64,000 nucleotides of DNA from Acinetobacter chengduensis (GTDB lineage Bacteria; Pseudomonadota; Gammaproteobacteria; Pseudomonadales; Moraxellaceae): NCBI RefSeq assembly GCF_003664645.1, contig NZ_RCHC01000020.1, positions 1-64,000 on the forward strand. Reading direction: 5' to 3'. The position numbers and the translations under genes were made by a program. The notes beneath the pieces were generated by a model. That model was not told where the DNA came from and made no database searches. It was given only the letters and a program-made list of their open reading frames with translations. Below, piece by piece: positions 47,607-55,840 of this stretch (position 1 is its first letter; each line of letters begins with the position of its first letter).

Positions 47607-48278
47607 ATGCGTCCTCGCGCGATTGTCTTATTATCTGGTGGATTAGACTCTACTACTTGCTTAGCATGGGCACAGTCAAACTATGAATGTATTGCGCTCA
47701 GCTTTATGTACGGTCAACGCTCAACGACTGAATTAGTCGCAGCACAACAACTGACCAAACAAGCAGGTGTTGAACACCGTGTGATTAATATTGACTTGGG
47801 TAATTTAGGTGGATCTGCACTTACGGATCACACTATTGAAGTGCCAGATCATGAGCAAGAAGGTATTCCTGTTACTTATGTACCAGCACGTAACACGATT
47901 TTCTTATCGTATGCGCTGGCCGCAGCAGAGGTTTTTGGTGCTGAAGCGATTGTGATTGGTATCAATGCAGTTGATTATTCGGGTTATCCAGACTGCCGTC
48001 CTGAATTTATTGAAGCATTTGCCAACATGGCACGCTTAGCAACAAAAGTAGGCGTTGAAGGAAAACCTCTTAAATTTGAAACACCTCTGTTACATTTATC
48101 CAAAGCAAATATCATTCGCTTAGGGCTAGAACATGGCGTAGACTATAGCCAAACGGTGTCTTGCTATCAAGCAGATGACCAAGGACGTGCTTGTGGCAAA
48201 TGCGACAGTTGCCGTCTGCGTAAGCAAGGCTTTGCAGATGCAGGAATTGCTGACCCAACACGTTATATACCGGTATAA
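47607..48278 (+). CDS. queC: 7-cyano-7-deazaguanine synthase QueC
   Basis: ATP-dependent enzyme turning CDG into preQ0. The start at 47607 has GGAG about eight bases upstream; a start at 47589 would overlap this site. SGGLDST at residues 10-15 is the ATP-pyrophosphatase loop, and the C-terminal Cys cluster ([17 protein letters not shown]) holds Zn. 223 residues. The QueE-QueC pair supplies QueF at the other end of the window. Confidence 0.95.
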   Translation: MRPRAIVLLSGGLDSTTCLAWAQSNYECIALSFMYGQRSTTELVAAQQLTKQAGVEHRVINIDLGNLGGSALTDHTIEVPDHEQEGIPVTYVPARNTIFLSYALAAAEVFGAEAIVIGINAVDYSGYPDCRPEFIEAFANMARLATKVGVEGKPLKFETPLLHLSKANIIRLGLEHGVDYSQTVSCYQADDQGRACGKCDSCRLRKQGFADAGIADPTRYIPV

Positions 48279-48291
48279 CAAGGTAGAGTTT

Positions 48292-48699
48292 ATGAATATG
48301 CTAAAATCAAACATTATGCTTTCTATTGCAGTATCTGCAACGGCACTTTTTGCTTCTGTTGCTCATGCTGACAATGACAAATTACAGCAAGCTTATAAAA
48401 GCACTAACGTTAAATCTGCGTTAATTAATGTTTGTAAAGAAGAAACAGGCAAAGGTAAAAAGCTATCTGCTGCTGAAGTCAGCAAATACTGTACTTGTGC
48501 TGTTGAAGCAGATGGTCGTTTGACGAATGCACAAAAATGGGACATCCAAAGTGCAATTAACCAAAAGAAAAGCCCTGCATCTTTAGCTTTTGTTCAAAAA
48601 CAAAATAAAGATTTACAAGCATGTTTCGGCCCTCAGTTAACAGGTAAATTAAAAACTTTAACTGAAGAAGCAATGAAATCTGCTCAAGCATCTAAATAA
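48292..48699 (+). CDS. Small secreted Cys-containing protein (135 aa)
   Basis: The start at 48292 (MNMLKSNIML) gives a Sec signal (about 1-25, ending AHA). The mature part is helical with four Cys: one in NVCKEE, two in KYCTCAVE, and one in QACFG. This could allow two disulfides. AAGG precedes the ATG. A similar Cys pattern recurs in unannotated Acinetobacter proteins, but I do not know a function. It begins only 13 bases after queC. Confidence 0.8.
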   Translation: MNMLKSNIMLSIAVSATALFASVAHADNDKLQQAYKSTNVKSALINVCKEETGKGKKLSAAEVSKYCTCAVEADGRLTNAQKWDIQSAINQKKSPASLAFVQKQNKDLQACFGPQLTGKLKTLTEEAMKSAQASK

Positions 48700-48715
48700 G
48701 TTTATTGATGTGCCA

Positions 48716-48742
48716 AAAAGCCTGCAATTTGCAGGCTTTTTT
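48716..48742 (+). terminator. Terminator of the small secreted protein gene
   Basis: AAAAAGCCTGC pairs with GCAGGCTTTTTT around AATTT. Confidence 0.92.
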
Positions 48743-48867
48743 ATATTTTGGCATCGTGATTTACTGCATATTCAAGCACTCACTATAACTCTTCTTACAA
48801 TCTACTGTATGATAGATTGATGATCCTTACTCTATATTGAACAGCATACTTCTTGAAGGAACAGCAC

Positions 48868-49326
48868 ATGTCTGATTTGACCCTACCTCAACACGCCTTT
48901 CCTGCGACAACAGGCGAAGTAAATTTAGCTGAATTGCCAACAGAATGGCTAATTGTCTATTTTTACCCAAAAGACTCAACACCTGGCTGTACCACTCAAG
49001 CAGTGAGCTTTTCATGCTTAAAAGATCAATTTGATGCGCTCAATACCACAGTTATTGGTATTTCACGTGATTCAGTCAAAGCACATCAAAACTTCACTGA
49101 AAAGCAAAATCTCACTATTAATTTAATCAGTGATAAAGAAGAAGTTCTTTGTCAGCACTTTGATGTGATTAAAGAAAAAAATATGTATGGCAAAAAGGTG
49201 ATGGGCATTGAGCGCTCTACCTTTATTTTCCATAAAGGTAAATTGGTAAAAGAATACCGCAAAGTGAAAGCCGCTGGGCATACAGAAGCCGTTTTAGAAG
49301 ACCTAAAAGCGCTTCAATCTGCATAA
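48868..49326 (+). CDS. bcp: Bcp-type peroxiredoxin
   Basis: Thiol peroxidase using thioredoxin. The start at 48868 follows GAAGGA. 152 residues; the peroxidatic Cys is residue 41 in PGCTTQ. In E. coli BCP the resolving Cys lies five residues on (CTVQAC). Here that position is Val and the next Cys is residue 50 (nine on), so this is an atypical arrangement, either with an alternative resolving Cys or 1-Cys. Confidence 0.88.
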   Translation: MSDLTLPQHAFPATTGEVNLAELPTEWLIVYFYPKDSTPGCTTQAVSFSCLKDQFDALNTTVIGISRDSVKAHQNFTEKQNLTINLISDKEEVLCQHFDVIKEKNMYGKKVMGIERSTFIFHKGKLVKEYRKVKAAGHTEAVLEDLKALQSA

Positions 49327-49383
49327 GCACATGTGCTACGCGTGACAAAACCACACGCACTTTTTAAGCAAAGCCCCTGACTA

Positions 49384-49408
49384 AGCCTATTTTAGAATAG
49401 GCTTTTTT
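49384..49408. terminator. Terminator between bcp and argO
   Basis: AGCCTATT pairs with AATAGGCT around TTAG, followed by T6. Confidence 0.88.
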
Positions 49409-49412
49409 ATCG

Positions 49413-50009
49413 CTAAAATACCAAAGACCAAGCGATGCTCCACATCACCAGTGCAATTAGACCATCTAAAATTTGCCATGCTTTAGGGTTTTTAAAAACG
49501 GGCGTTAACATACGCGCACCATAGCCTAATGCAAAGAAAAACAGCCATGATGCTGTAATTGCACCTGTTGCAAAATAAGCCACATGCTCAAATTGTGCCG
49601 AAATGGAGCCCAATAAAATTACCGTATCTAAATACACATGCGGATTTAACCATGTCAGGCTTAAGCTAATGAATATCAACTGTTTTAAGCCTTGCACACC
49701 TGCACTATTTAAAGCAATTGCAGACTGGCCACGAAGTGCTTGCTTGGCATGCATATAACCGTACCAAACCAAAAATAATGCACCACCCCATTTTGCCAAT
49801 TGCACAATTTCTGGATAATGATGAAGTACTGTAGCAAAGCCAATAACACCCAAAACAATCAAAATAGAATCGGACATGGCGCAGCTCAAGCAAATCCAAA
49901 ATACATGCTCTTGCCTTAAACCTTGTTTTAATACAAACGCATTTTGCGCACCAATCGCTACAATTAAACTTAGGCCAACCAAAAGACCTTGTATATAGGT
50001 ATGCCACAT
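49413..50009 (-). CDS. argO: Arginine exporter ArgO (LysE family)
   Basis: Exports arginine/lysine. Start set at 50009 (MWHTYIQGL), which aligns with E. coli ArgO (MFSYYFQGL); the frame could start three codons earlier. 198 residues with about five helices and the LysE landmarks AQNAFVLKQG and LTWLNPHVYLDT. The divergent neighbour is its probable activator ArgP, the same pairing that controls argO in E. coli. Confidence 0.92.
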   Translation of the reverse strand: MWHTYIQGLLVGLSLIVAIGAQNAFVLKQGLRQEHVFWICLSCAMSDSILIVLGVIGFATVLHHYPEIVQLAKWGGALFLVWYGYMHAKQALRGQSAIALNSAGVQGLKQLIFISLSLTWLNPHVYLDTVILLGSISAQFEHVAYFATGAITASWLFFFALGYGARMLTPVFKNPKAWQILDGLIALVMWSIAWSLVF

Positions 50010-50119
50010 AAGTATCAAAACATGAAAAAGATGGGGCTTATTATCAATAGTTTTGTTTAAACTTGAGTATTATTAAGAAAATATAAGCTTAACTAAGTTA
50101 TTTTAAGTCGAAGACCAAT

Positions 50120-51031
50120 ATGCTTAACCACAAACAATGTGATGCTTTTTTAGCAGTTATTGAAACAGGAAGTTTTGATGCTGCAGCTTTACGGCTATCA
50201 ATCACCGCATCTGCGGTCACACTACGTGTGCAATCACTAGAAAAAAGTTTAGGGCATATCTTGATTGTACGTGAGCGACCTTGTTACACCACCGATGCGG
50301 GAAGTCGTTTATTAAACTACTTGCAACATAGCCGATTACGTGAACAGGATTTTTTACAACATTTAAGTGGCCAATCTGAAGATTTTTATACGATCAATAT
50401 TGCTACGAATGCCGACTCTCTTGCCACTTGGCTACTGCCTACCATCCAACCATGCTTAATACAACATAAAATCATGGCGCATTTTCAAGTGGATGATCAA
50501 ACTCAGACCCATCTTCTAATGCAAACAGGTTTAGTGAATGCGTGCATCTCGGCCGAACCGCGTGCCATGATGGGATGTAGTGCTGAGCCTTTAGGTCACA
50601 TGAACTATCGCTTAGTGGCAAGTGCTGAATTTATTGATACATGGTTTGCTCAAGGCTTAACACGTGGCGCCCTGAGTAATGCCCCTGCGATTCTTTATAA
50701 CCCTAAAGACCAGCTCCATAGCAATCTGATGTTAAAGCAGTTTGGGTTAACACCTGCATGCTATCCACATCACTTTATACCGTCATCTTCTGCATTTGCT
50801 GAAGCGATTTTTAATGGATTGGGATTTGGCTTAGTACCAGACTATCAAATTGGGACGCGTTTAAAGACAGGGCAATTAGTTGATCTAAGTCCAGAGTTTA
50901 AGGTTGAAGTGGCCTTATATTGGCATCATTGGAAGCAACAAGCCCTACCGCTCGATCAGCTCACACAACATCTGATACAACAGGCCTCTAAAAATATGAA
51001 CAGTGTTGCTAAAGCGTTAACACATCAATAA
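50120..51031 (+). CDS. argP: LysR-type regulator ArgP
   Basis: Activator of argO in response to arginine/lysine (also called IciA). 303 residues; winged HTH at the N-terminus (AFLAVIETGSFDAAALRL, residues about 9-26) and a substrate domain with the SSSAFAEAIFNGLGFGLVPDYQ region. It is divergent from argO with a 110-base region between, the standard position of its operator. Confidence 0.88.
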   Translation: MLNHKQCDAFLAVIETGSFDAAALRLSITASAVTLRVQSLEKSLGHILIVRERPCYTTDAGSRLLNYLQHSRLREQDFLQHLSGQSEDFYTINIATNADSLATWLLPTIQPCLIQHKIMAHFQVDDQTQTHLLMQTGLVNACISAEPRAMMGCSAEPLGHMNYRLVASAEFIDTWFAQGLTRGALSNAPAILYNPKDQLHSNLMLKQFGLTPACYPHHFIPSSSAFAEAIFNGLGFGLVPDYQIGTRLKTGQLVDLSPEFKVEVALYWHHWKQQALPLDQLTQHLIQQASKNMNSVAKALTHQ

Positions 51032-51056
51032 TCATCACCTAAGTACGGTATGCAAA

Positions 51057-51623
51057 TTATTTTGCTTGTAAGTGTCCTTTCAATCGAATATTGACTTTTT
51101 CACCTACGCCACCATAGGCTTTTTTCATACCAAAATCACTGCGGTTAATTGAGCCTACCGCATTTACATCTAATAATTTTGGATTGGTTGCATTGGGCTT
51201 AAGTAAGGCCATAAATACTGTGGGCTTGGTAATACCTCTTAAGGTGATACTGCCATAGACGTTATAATAATCTGCATCAATAGGCACAAACTCAGTGCTT
51301 TTAAAGCTCATAGTTTTATATTGTGTAGCATCAAAAAACTGTTCGCTTAAAATCATTTGCCGTAATACAGGTGGATTAAATTGTAGACTATTAGATGACA
51401 ATGTCACTGTGACTGATGCATTTTTAGGCTGATTGATATCAAAATATAAACGTGCCTGAGCTTGATCTGAAACGCCTTGTACCACTGTCAACCCTACAGT
51501 TTTAATATCAAAGCTCACCAAACTATCTTTAGTTAAGCCCCAAATTTGTGCATGCGCAGTCGAATAAAGCAAGGCAGTCATTCCGACACTTGCTCCAACA
51601 TGCATGACGCCCCTCAGCCACAT
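51057..51623 (-). CDS. YceI-family periplasmic lipid-binding protein
   Basis: A secreted lipocalin-like barrel of 188 residues: Sec signal (about 1-25, ending AHA), then a domain with VSFDIKTVGLT, the AQARLYFDINQPKNASV strand pair and NRSDFGMKKAYGGVG, the YceI signature. YceI proteins bind isoprenoids in the periplasm. A role in quinone or lipid shuttling is inferred. Confidence 0.88.
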   Translation of the reverse strand: MWLRGVMHVGASVGMTALLYSTAHAQIWGLTKDSLVSFDIKTVGLTVVQGVSDQAQARLYFDINQPKNASVTVTLSSNSLQFNPPVLRQMILSEQFFDATQYKTMSFKSTEFVPIDADYYNVYGSITLRGITKPTVFMALLKPNATNPKLLDVNAVGSINRSDFGMKKAYGGVGEKVNIRLKGHLQAK

Positions 51624-51724
51624 TCACAACACTCCACGCTACCTAAAACATAGCATTTTATTTTATCTGCATATTTGCTGTACTGCATGCCTTGCTTTAA
51701 GCATAGGCATATAAAATACAAGCT

Positions 51725-52294
51725 TTAGGATAAATTGCTTTTGTCGTGATTTTTGAAGTGTTTTTGTAACTGCTTATAGGTATCCGTAAACTGAAATTGC
51801 TTTAAAAATGCAATCGTTCCTGCTGGAAAGGCTGTCTCATCAATCTCACCACGGTAATACGCTTCACGGATTGGTGTTGCAGACATCGCCCCTTTTAGGC
51901 TTTCTAGCTCGACCAGTGGCCATTCAGGGAAGAATTTTAAATAATAAGAAGAATCATCTTTAAAATGACCAATTAGACCAATACGGTCTGCTGATTGAGT
52001 GACTTCAGCAATCAAGGATTTAACCAAGGCCTGCCATTTTTCATCATTGTATACATCAATCACATGCACAAACTTAATTCTGTGCTGATCTGCCTGTGAA
52101 AAATTCGACAAAATCATCTGCTCACGCTCAGTGGCTAAAAATGGATTTTTGATATTGCGTTCGTTTTGGGCAGACCCTAGCGCCAAAATAACATATTGGC
52201 TTTGTTCTAAGGCGATTTTTATGGTTTGTAAATGTGCCAAATGAAAGGGCTGAAAACGGCCAATGAAAACCAAATAATCGAATGTATATTTCAT
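51725..52294 (-). CDS. nadM: Nicotinamide-nucleotide adenylyltransferase, NadM-type
   Basis: A 189-residue nucleotidyltransferase. The GRFQPFHLAHL segment (about residues 12-22) contains the HxxH-type active site of the cytidylyltransferase-like fold. The downstream SATPIREAYYRGE (about 145-157) matches the archaeal-type NadM rather than NadD. It makes NAD from NMN and ATP. No Nudix domain is fused, unlike some bacterial NadMs. It is divergent from the enoyl-CoA hydratase gene. Confidence 0.78.
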   Translation of the reverse strand: MKYTFDYLVFIGRFQPFHLAHLQTIKIALEQSQYVILALGSAQNERNIKNPFLATEREQMILSNFSQADQHRIKFVHVIDVYNDEKWQALVKSLIAEVTQSADRIGLIGHFKDDSSYYLKFFPEWPLVELESLKGAMSATPIREAYYRGEIDETAFPAGTIAFLKQFQFTDTYKQLQKHFKNHDKSNLS

Positions 52295-52399
52295 ATCAAA
52301 TCAAACTTTTTATGAACTGAGCAGTTGTGCCAGTGGCTGAAATATGCGACATAATGTCTGGCATAAAATCAAAACGAACTTTAACGCAAGGATAGTACG

Positions 52400-53200
52400 A
52401 TGACACTGAGCTGTATTCAACAACCTCATGAACATTTGAATGCGAATTTGGACAATGGCGTACTGACCTTAGCCATAAACCGTCCTCAGGCGAAAAATGC
52501 GCTATATAGTGAACTTTACCTTTGGATCGCAAAAGCGTTAGACGAAGCAGACCAAGATAGTTCTGTGCGCACAGTTATCTTACGTGGTGCGGATGCAGAC
52601 TTTAGTGCAGGCAATGACATGCAAGATTTTATGAAATCTGCCGCGATGAAGGATCAAATCCGTGCTGAGGATGGCCCTCCATTTGTATTGTTAAAATCTG
52701 CTGCTAAGTTTTCTAAACCATTGATTGCTGCAGTACGCGGTGTTGCCATTGGCATTGGTGTAACCATTCTTTTACATTGTGATTTGGTCTATGCGGATAA
52801 TACAGCACTATTCCAAATTCCATTTGTAAGCCTTGGCCTTTCACCAGAAGGTGCATCGAGTAAATTACTTGCACGCCAAGCGGGTCATGTAAAAGCCGCT
52901 GAATTACTACTCACAGCAGATCGCTTTAATAGTGAAAAAGCACTTGCAACCAATCTTATCAATAGCATTGAAGAAGATGTATATGCAACTGCACAGAAAA
53001 AAGCTACACAGCTTGCTGCTCTTCCACTTGCATCATTGGTTCAATCTAAAGCACTTATGAAGCATGATGTTGACGAAATTGTGTCATGGATTGACCATGA
53101 AGCTGTCATCTTTATGAGTCGTGTTGGCTCACCTGAAATGATGGAAGCCGTTGCTGCCTTTATGCAAAAACGCAAACCTGACTTCTCTCAGTTTAATTAA
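52400..53200 (+). CDS. Enoyl-CoA hydratase/isomerase
   Basis: Crotonase-fold protein of 266 residues. The oxyanion-hole loops are AGNDMQDFM (about 70-80) and ALGIGVT-type (GVAIGIGVTILLHCD, about 115-129). The usual Glu in ALGGG-type enoyl hydratases is not obvious, so isomerase or hydrolase activity is also possible. No fatty-acid operon surrounds it. A strong terminator follows. Confidence 0.83.
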   Translation: MTLSCIQQPHEHLNANLDNGVLTLAINRPQAKNALYSELYLWIAKALDEADQDSSVRTVILRGADADFSAGNDMQDFMKSAAMKDQIRAEDGPPFVLLKSAAKFSKPLIAAVRGVAIGIGVTILLHCDLVYADNTALFQIPFVSLGLSPEGASSKLLARQAGHVKAAELLLTADRFNSEKALATNLINSIEEDVYATAQKKATQLAALPLASLVQSKALMKHDVDEIVSWIDHEAVIFMSRVGSPEMMEAVAAFMQKRKPDFSQFN

Positions 53201-53224
53201 TTATTGAACTGCAATCTCTTTTAC

Positions 53225-53253
53225 AAAAACCATCCAAAATTTTGGGTGGTTTT
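53225..53253 (+). terminator. Terminator of the enoyl-CoA hydratase gene
   Basis: AAAAACCATCC pairs with GGGTGGTTTTT (one G-T pair). Confidence 0.88.
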
Positions 53254-53302
53254 TTATTTATATCCCCCATCTTAATTGCAAAATAATCACGGTAGATTTC
53301 CT

Positions 53303-54064
53303 ATGTCTGAATCACAACATAAGCAAAAAGAACGTTACTTCGAGCCTGCACCAGAAGGTATTGATGTTGATAATTTTAAGAAAGTTGTGCAAAGCCGTCG
53401 CTCGGTACGTAAATTTACAGACAAAGCCATTCCAAGCGACATTTTAGATGATTGCTTAGACTTAGCCTTGCTAGCGCCTAATTCTTCAAATTTACAACCG
53501 TGGACTTTTTATGTGGTGCAAAATCCAACCAAGAAAAAGCAATTGGTCAAAGCCTGTTTAGGGCAACTTGCTGCAAAAACTGCTACGGAACTTATTGTCT
53601 GTGTGGCGCGTACTGACCGTGTGGATGAAATGGCAAAACGTAATATTTCTGAGTTTCCATTCCCAGAAGCACCTACTGCTGTGCAGAAATATTACAAGTT
53701 CATTCCGTATAACTACAAAACAGGTTATTTAAACGCTCTAGGTAACTTTAAGAAAGTTGCTTTCAAAGTTGCACGTACATTAGATAAGCAACTACCTGTC
53801 ACCGCATTTAATGAAGCTGATGCTAAACTTTGGGCAAGTAAAACCACGGCTTTAGCTTGTGAAAACTTGGTATTAGCTTTACGTGCATACGGTTTTGACA
53901 GCTGTATGATGGAAGGTTTTGATGAGCCATTGGTGAAGAAGATTTTGGGTCTGAACCATCAGCAATATCCTGTAATGGTGATTGGTGCGGGTGAACGAGC
54001 GGTCGATGGCGTGTTCTTTCCGCAGTATCGTTTTGATCGAGAGTTATTTATTCAAAAGGTTTGA
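53303..54064 (+). CDS. Nitroreductase-family FMN oxidoreductase
   Basis: A 253-residue FMN enzyme; the N-terminal QSRRSVRKFTDKAIP (about 30-45) is the family FMN-binding signature, followed by LAPNSSNLQPWTFYVV and a C-terminal VIGAGER segment. The start at 53303 is preferred over 53276, but no strong ribosome site settles it. Reduces nitro compounds or quinones with NAD(P)H; substrate unknown. The first structured repeat lies 40 bases after its stop. Confidence 0.87.
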   Translation: MSESQHKQKERYFEPAPEGIDVDNFKKVVQSRRSVRKFTDKAIPSDILDDCLDLALLAPNSSNLQPWTFYVVQNPTKKKQLVKACLGQLAAKTATELIVCVARTDRVDEMAKRNISEFPFPEAPTAVQKYYKFIPYNYKTGYLNALGNFKKVAFKVARTLDKQLPVTAFNEADAKLWASKTTALACENLVLALRAYGFDSCMMEGFDEPLVKKILGLNHQQYPVMVIGAGERAVDGVFFPQYRFDRELFIQKV

Positions 54065-54105
54065 TGACCACATCATTTACCCATCAACAGCATTTGATAC
54101 ACGTT

Positions 54106-54198
54106 GGGCGACAAGGATGTCGCCCCGTTAGACTGTGGGACAAGATGTCCCATCAGTCTAACAAAGGGCTTTTGTTACTTTTCGGCCGTGAAAAGTAA
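54106..54198 (+). repeat. Three-hairpin structured repeat, copy 1
   Basis: Three successive inverted repeats: GGGCGACA/TGTCGCCC (54106-54125); a 16-bp stem with one bulge, 9 bp GTTAGACTG/CAGTCTAAC plus 7 bp TGGGACA/TGTCCCA (54127-54162); and TTACTTTTC/GAAAAGTAA (54175-54198). The second and third are 12 bases apart. A diverged copy in the same orientation lies at 55274-55364. Confidence 0.85.
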
Positions 54199-54260
54199 AA
54201 ATCATCTACGCGTTAATAAGTGAATATAACCACCAAATATAGCGATAGTGACATGCGGTA

Positions 54261-54578
54261 TTAAAACTGAATATCCACTATTTGAATAAACTCAAAAGCA
54301 GGCTCTTCATAAGGATGATTGGCTTTTAATGCCCTTGCGACAGCACTTGCTTGATCTTCTGGCACAATAGTTTCTACTCGCCATTCTGGAATCTGTTCCA
54401 AGCTATCCAACTCGCCAATAAATGGATTTGCGCCTTTAACGGGTTTAAACTGCCCTGTGCCGAGTACTTGCCAAGCGCAGTGCTCATAGTTACCAATGCC
54501 ACCCGCGCCAGCTTCAAAAATGGCAAGTTTGGTAGATTCAAGATGTGATTCGGGAACGTAATAGATAAGTTTGAGCAT
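54261..54578 (-). CDS. Nif3-like C-terminal-domain protein (YqfO/CutA-like)
   Basis: A 105-residue protein whose sequence resembles the insert/C-terminal domain of Nif3 (YqfO) rather than full-length Nif3: LKLIYYVPESHLESTKLAIFEAGAGGIGNYEHCAWQ followed by YVPE-type and NHPYEEPAF motifs. Such stand-alone domains have a CutA-like fold and no proven role. Metal binding is possible through His and acidic residues near its end. It lies between the two structured repeats. Confidence 0.82.
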   Translation of the reverse strand: MLKLIYYVPESHLESTKLAIFEAGAGGIGNYEHCAWQVLGTGQFKPVKGANPFIGELDSLEQIPEWRVETIVPEDQASAVARALKANHPYEEPAFEFIQIVDIQF

Positions 54579-54635
54579 ATCAATTTGATGTATATTCGAG
54601 GAAGACTTAATTAATCATATTAATCAACTACAACT

Positions 54636-55256
54636 ATGTCCAATAAAGATCAGTTTAATGAAATAGCATTAACTACTACCGAAAACTTAGCAAAAGAATT
54701 TCTATTGGGTACTGCTACCTCATTTTTAGATGAATTAGCTAAAGCTATCCCATTTGCATCTTCTGCTTTAGCACTATCTACAGCTTATTCCAATTTCAAA
54801 ACAGCGCAAGAAAAGCGCCAACTCTTAGCTTTTATTCAAGAAATTGAAATCAATAAACCAGATTTTATCAATAAATTCTTTAAAGATAAAAACAACACTG
54901 AACTCGGTTTGGAAATTCTAGGCATCCTTGATCAAACTTATTTAGAAAAACAGGCAAGAATGATAGGCCGTGTTACCATCTTGTTAAAAAATTTAGTTAT
55001 CTCAAAGCAAGAGTTTGATAAATATACATATATTATTACTAAACTAAATAATCATTTGATCACAATAATTAAAGAATTACACCAAGCATCAAAAGATGCT
55101 ACGCACTCTACGTTTCATTTTCCAAGTCCAAATATGGACTTAATAAGTTTTGAATTTTTAGTAGAAGTTGAAAACAATCGTAAATTTACTACTCAATCTA
55201 ATTATCAAAGGACGGAATTTTTCTATTATTTTTACGAAAACATTTTCAAAGACTAA
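54636..55256 (+). CDS. Orphan protein of unknown function (206 aa) between structured repeats
   Basis: Very AT-rich compared with its neighbours. The N-terminal half has an amphipathic helix (FLDELAKAIPFASSALALS, about 30-48), then a Lys/Phe-rich helical stretch, and a middle region of the pattern LGILDQTYLEKQARMIGRV...LVISKQEF that I have seen in uncharacterised bacterial proteins; it ends in an aromatic-rich tail (FFYYFYENIF). No catalytic motif. Its position between direct repeats and its base composition suggest it was acquired. Function unknown. Confidence 0.72.
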   Translation: MSNKDQFNEIALTTTENLAKEFLLGTATSFLDELAKAIPFASSALALSTAYSNFKTAQEKRQLLAFIQEIEINKPDFINKFFKDKNNTELGLEILGILDQTYLEKQARMIGRVTILLKNLVISKQEFDKYTYIITKLNNHLITIIKELHQASKDATHSTFHFPSPNMDLISFEFLVEVENNRKFTTQSNYQRTEFFYYFYENIFKD

Positions 55257-55273
55257 ATCCAATCACATGACTA

Positions 55274-55364
55274 GCGATATGGATGTCGCCTGTCAGACTG
55301 TAGGGCAAGGATGCCCTATCAGTCCAACAAAGCATTTTTGTTACTTTTGATGCTTCAAAAGTAA
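55274..55364 (+). repeat. Three-hairpin structured repeat, copy 2
   Basis: Same three-hairpin architecture as 54106-54198, with diverged sequence: GCGATA/TGTCGC (55274-55289), a stem with GACTG/CAGTC and TAGGGCA/TGCCCTA (55296-55324), and TTACTTTTGA/TCAAAAGTAA (55341-55364). The 12-base spacer before the third hairpin is retained. Stem changes are compensatory (see findings). Confidence 0.82.
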
Positions 55365-55396
55365 GGCTAAAGTAAACATTAGCTCAGTTCACTAAA

Positions 55397-55525
55397 TCAC
55401 ATTTGTAATGCATAACCTAAAACTAAAAACACTAACTGTAAAAACACAACTGCACCAAAAAGCTTCCAGCCCTTTTTACGTAGTGCAGACTTATCCACTG
55501 CCGAATAATCTACTATTTTAATCAT
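55397..55525 (-). CDS. Predicted 42-residue membrane microprotein
   Basis: ATG 55523-55525 is preceded by GAGGTGATAAC, an excellent ribosome site with eight-base spacing from GAGG. The 42 residues have a charged N-terminus (MIKIVDYSAVDKSALRKK) and a single hydrophobic helix (about residues 20-40), then a stop at 55397-55399. Such a charged-head, one-helix layout fits a small membrane protein. It is too short for standard ORF cut-offs. Its start region and the second structured repeat are close together. Function unknown. Confidence 0.65.
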   Translation of the reverse strand: MIKIVDYSAVDKSALRKKGWKLFGAVVFLQLVFLVLGYALQM

Positions 55526-55682
55526 GTTATCACCTCATCATGAGTGTTGATACTGAACTCGTTTAGTTATCCATCTTTCTTTTATCTTGCATAGTTATTG
55601 TGCATAAATTACACACTAGCATGTTTCCACAAATATAAAAGCAAAATCTAAACCAAGTTCAGCGGGAGAAATAAAAATTTAA

Positions 55683-55711
55683 AAACCAACAAAAAACCAC
55701 CCGCAGGTGGT
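55683..55711 (-). terminator. Second terminator-like hairpin after purL
   Basis: On the minus strand AACCACC pairs with GGGTGGTT around TGC and is followed by T. It could back up the purL terminator. Confidence 0.7.
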
Positions 55712-55792
55712 TCAAAAATCGAAAGCGATTATATGTGTAAAAACAAGTATTCACAATAATTAATATATCTTTTGGTAAATTTTTACTATAAA

Positions 55793-55816
55793 AAAAAGCC
55801 ACCCGAAGGCGGCTAT
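55793..55816 (-). terminator. Terminator of purL
   Basis: On the minus strand AGCCGCC pairs with GGTGGCT (one G-T pair) followed by T7. Confidence 0.88.
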
Positions 55817-55840
55817 TTTCTATGATTCATCTATTAAAGA

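Larger units (their letters stand above)
55526..55840. other. Intergenic region between the microprotein gene and purL
   Basis: It holds two leftward terminator-like hairpins (55683-55711, 55793-55816) and the microprotein promoter region (near 55560-55620). No other gene is visible. Confidence 0.4.

Noticed and set aside
52296..52532. Minus-strand 78-residue frame between nadM and the enoyl-CoA hydratase gene
   Set aside because: Covers the shared upstream region and the antisense of the hydratase N-terminus; no family likeness.
55168..55350. Plus-strand 60-residue frame across the orphan gene's end and repeat copy 2
   Set aside because: Overlaps the 3' end of the orphan gene in another frame and the hairpin repeat.
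54106..55364. CRISPR-like repeats
   Set aside because: Only two diverged copies, 1.1 kb apart, with no spacers of regular size.
55257..55840. Insertion sequence or transposase near the orphan gene
   Set aside because: No transposase frame, no terminal inverted repeats, and no target duplication visible.
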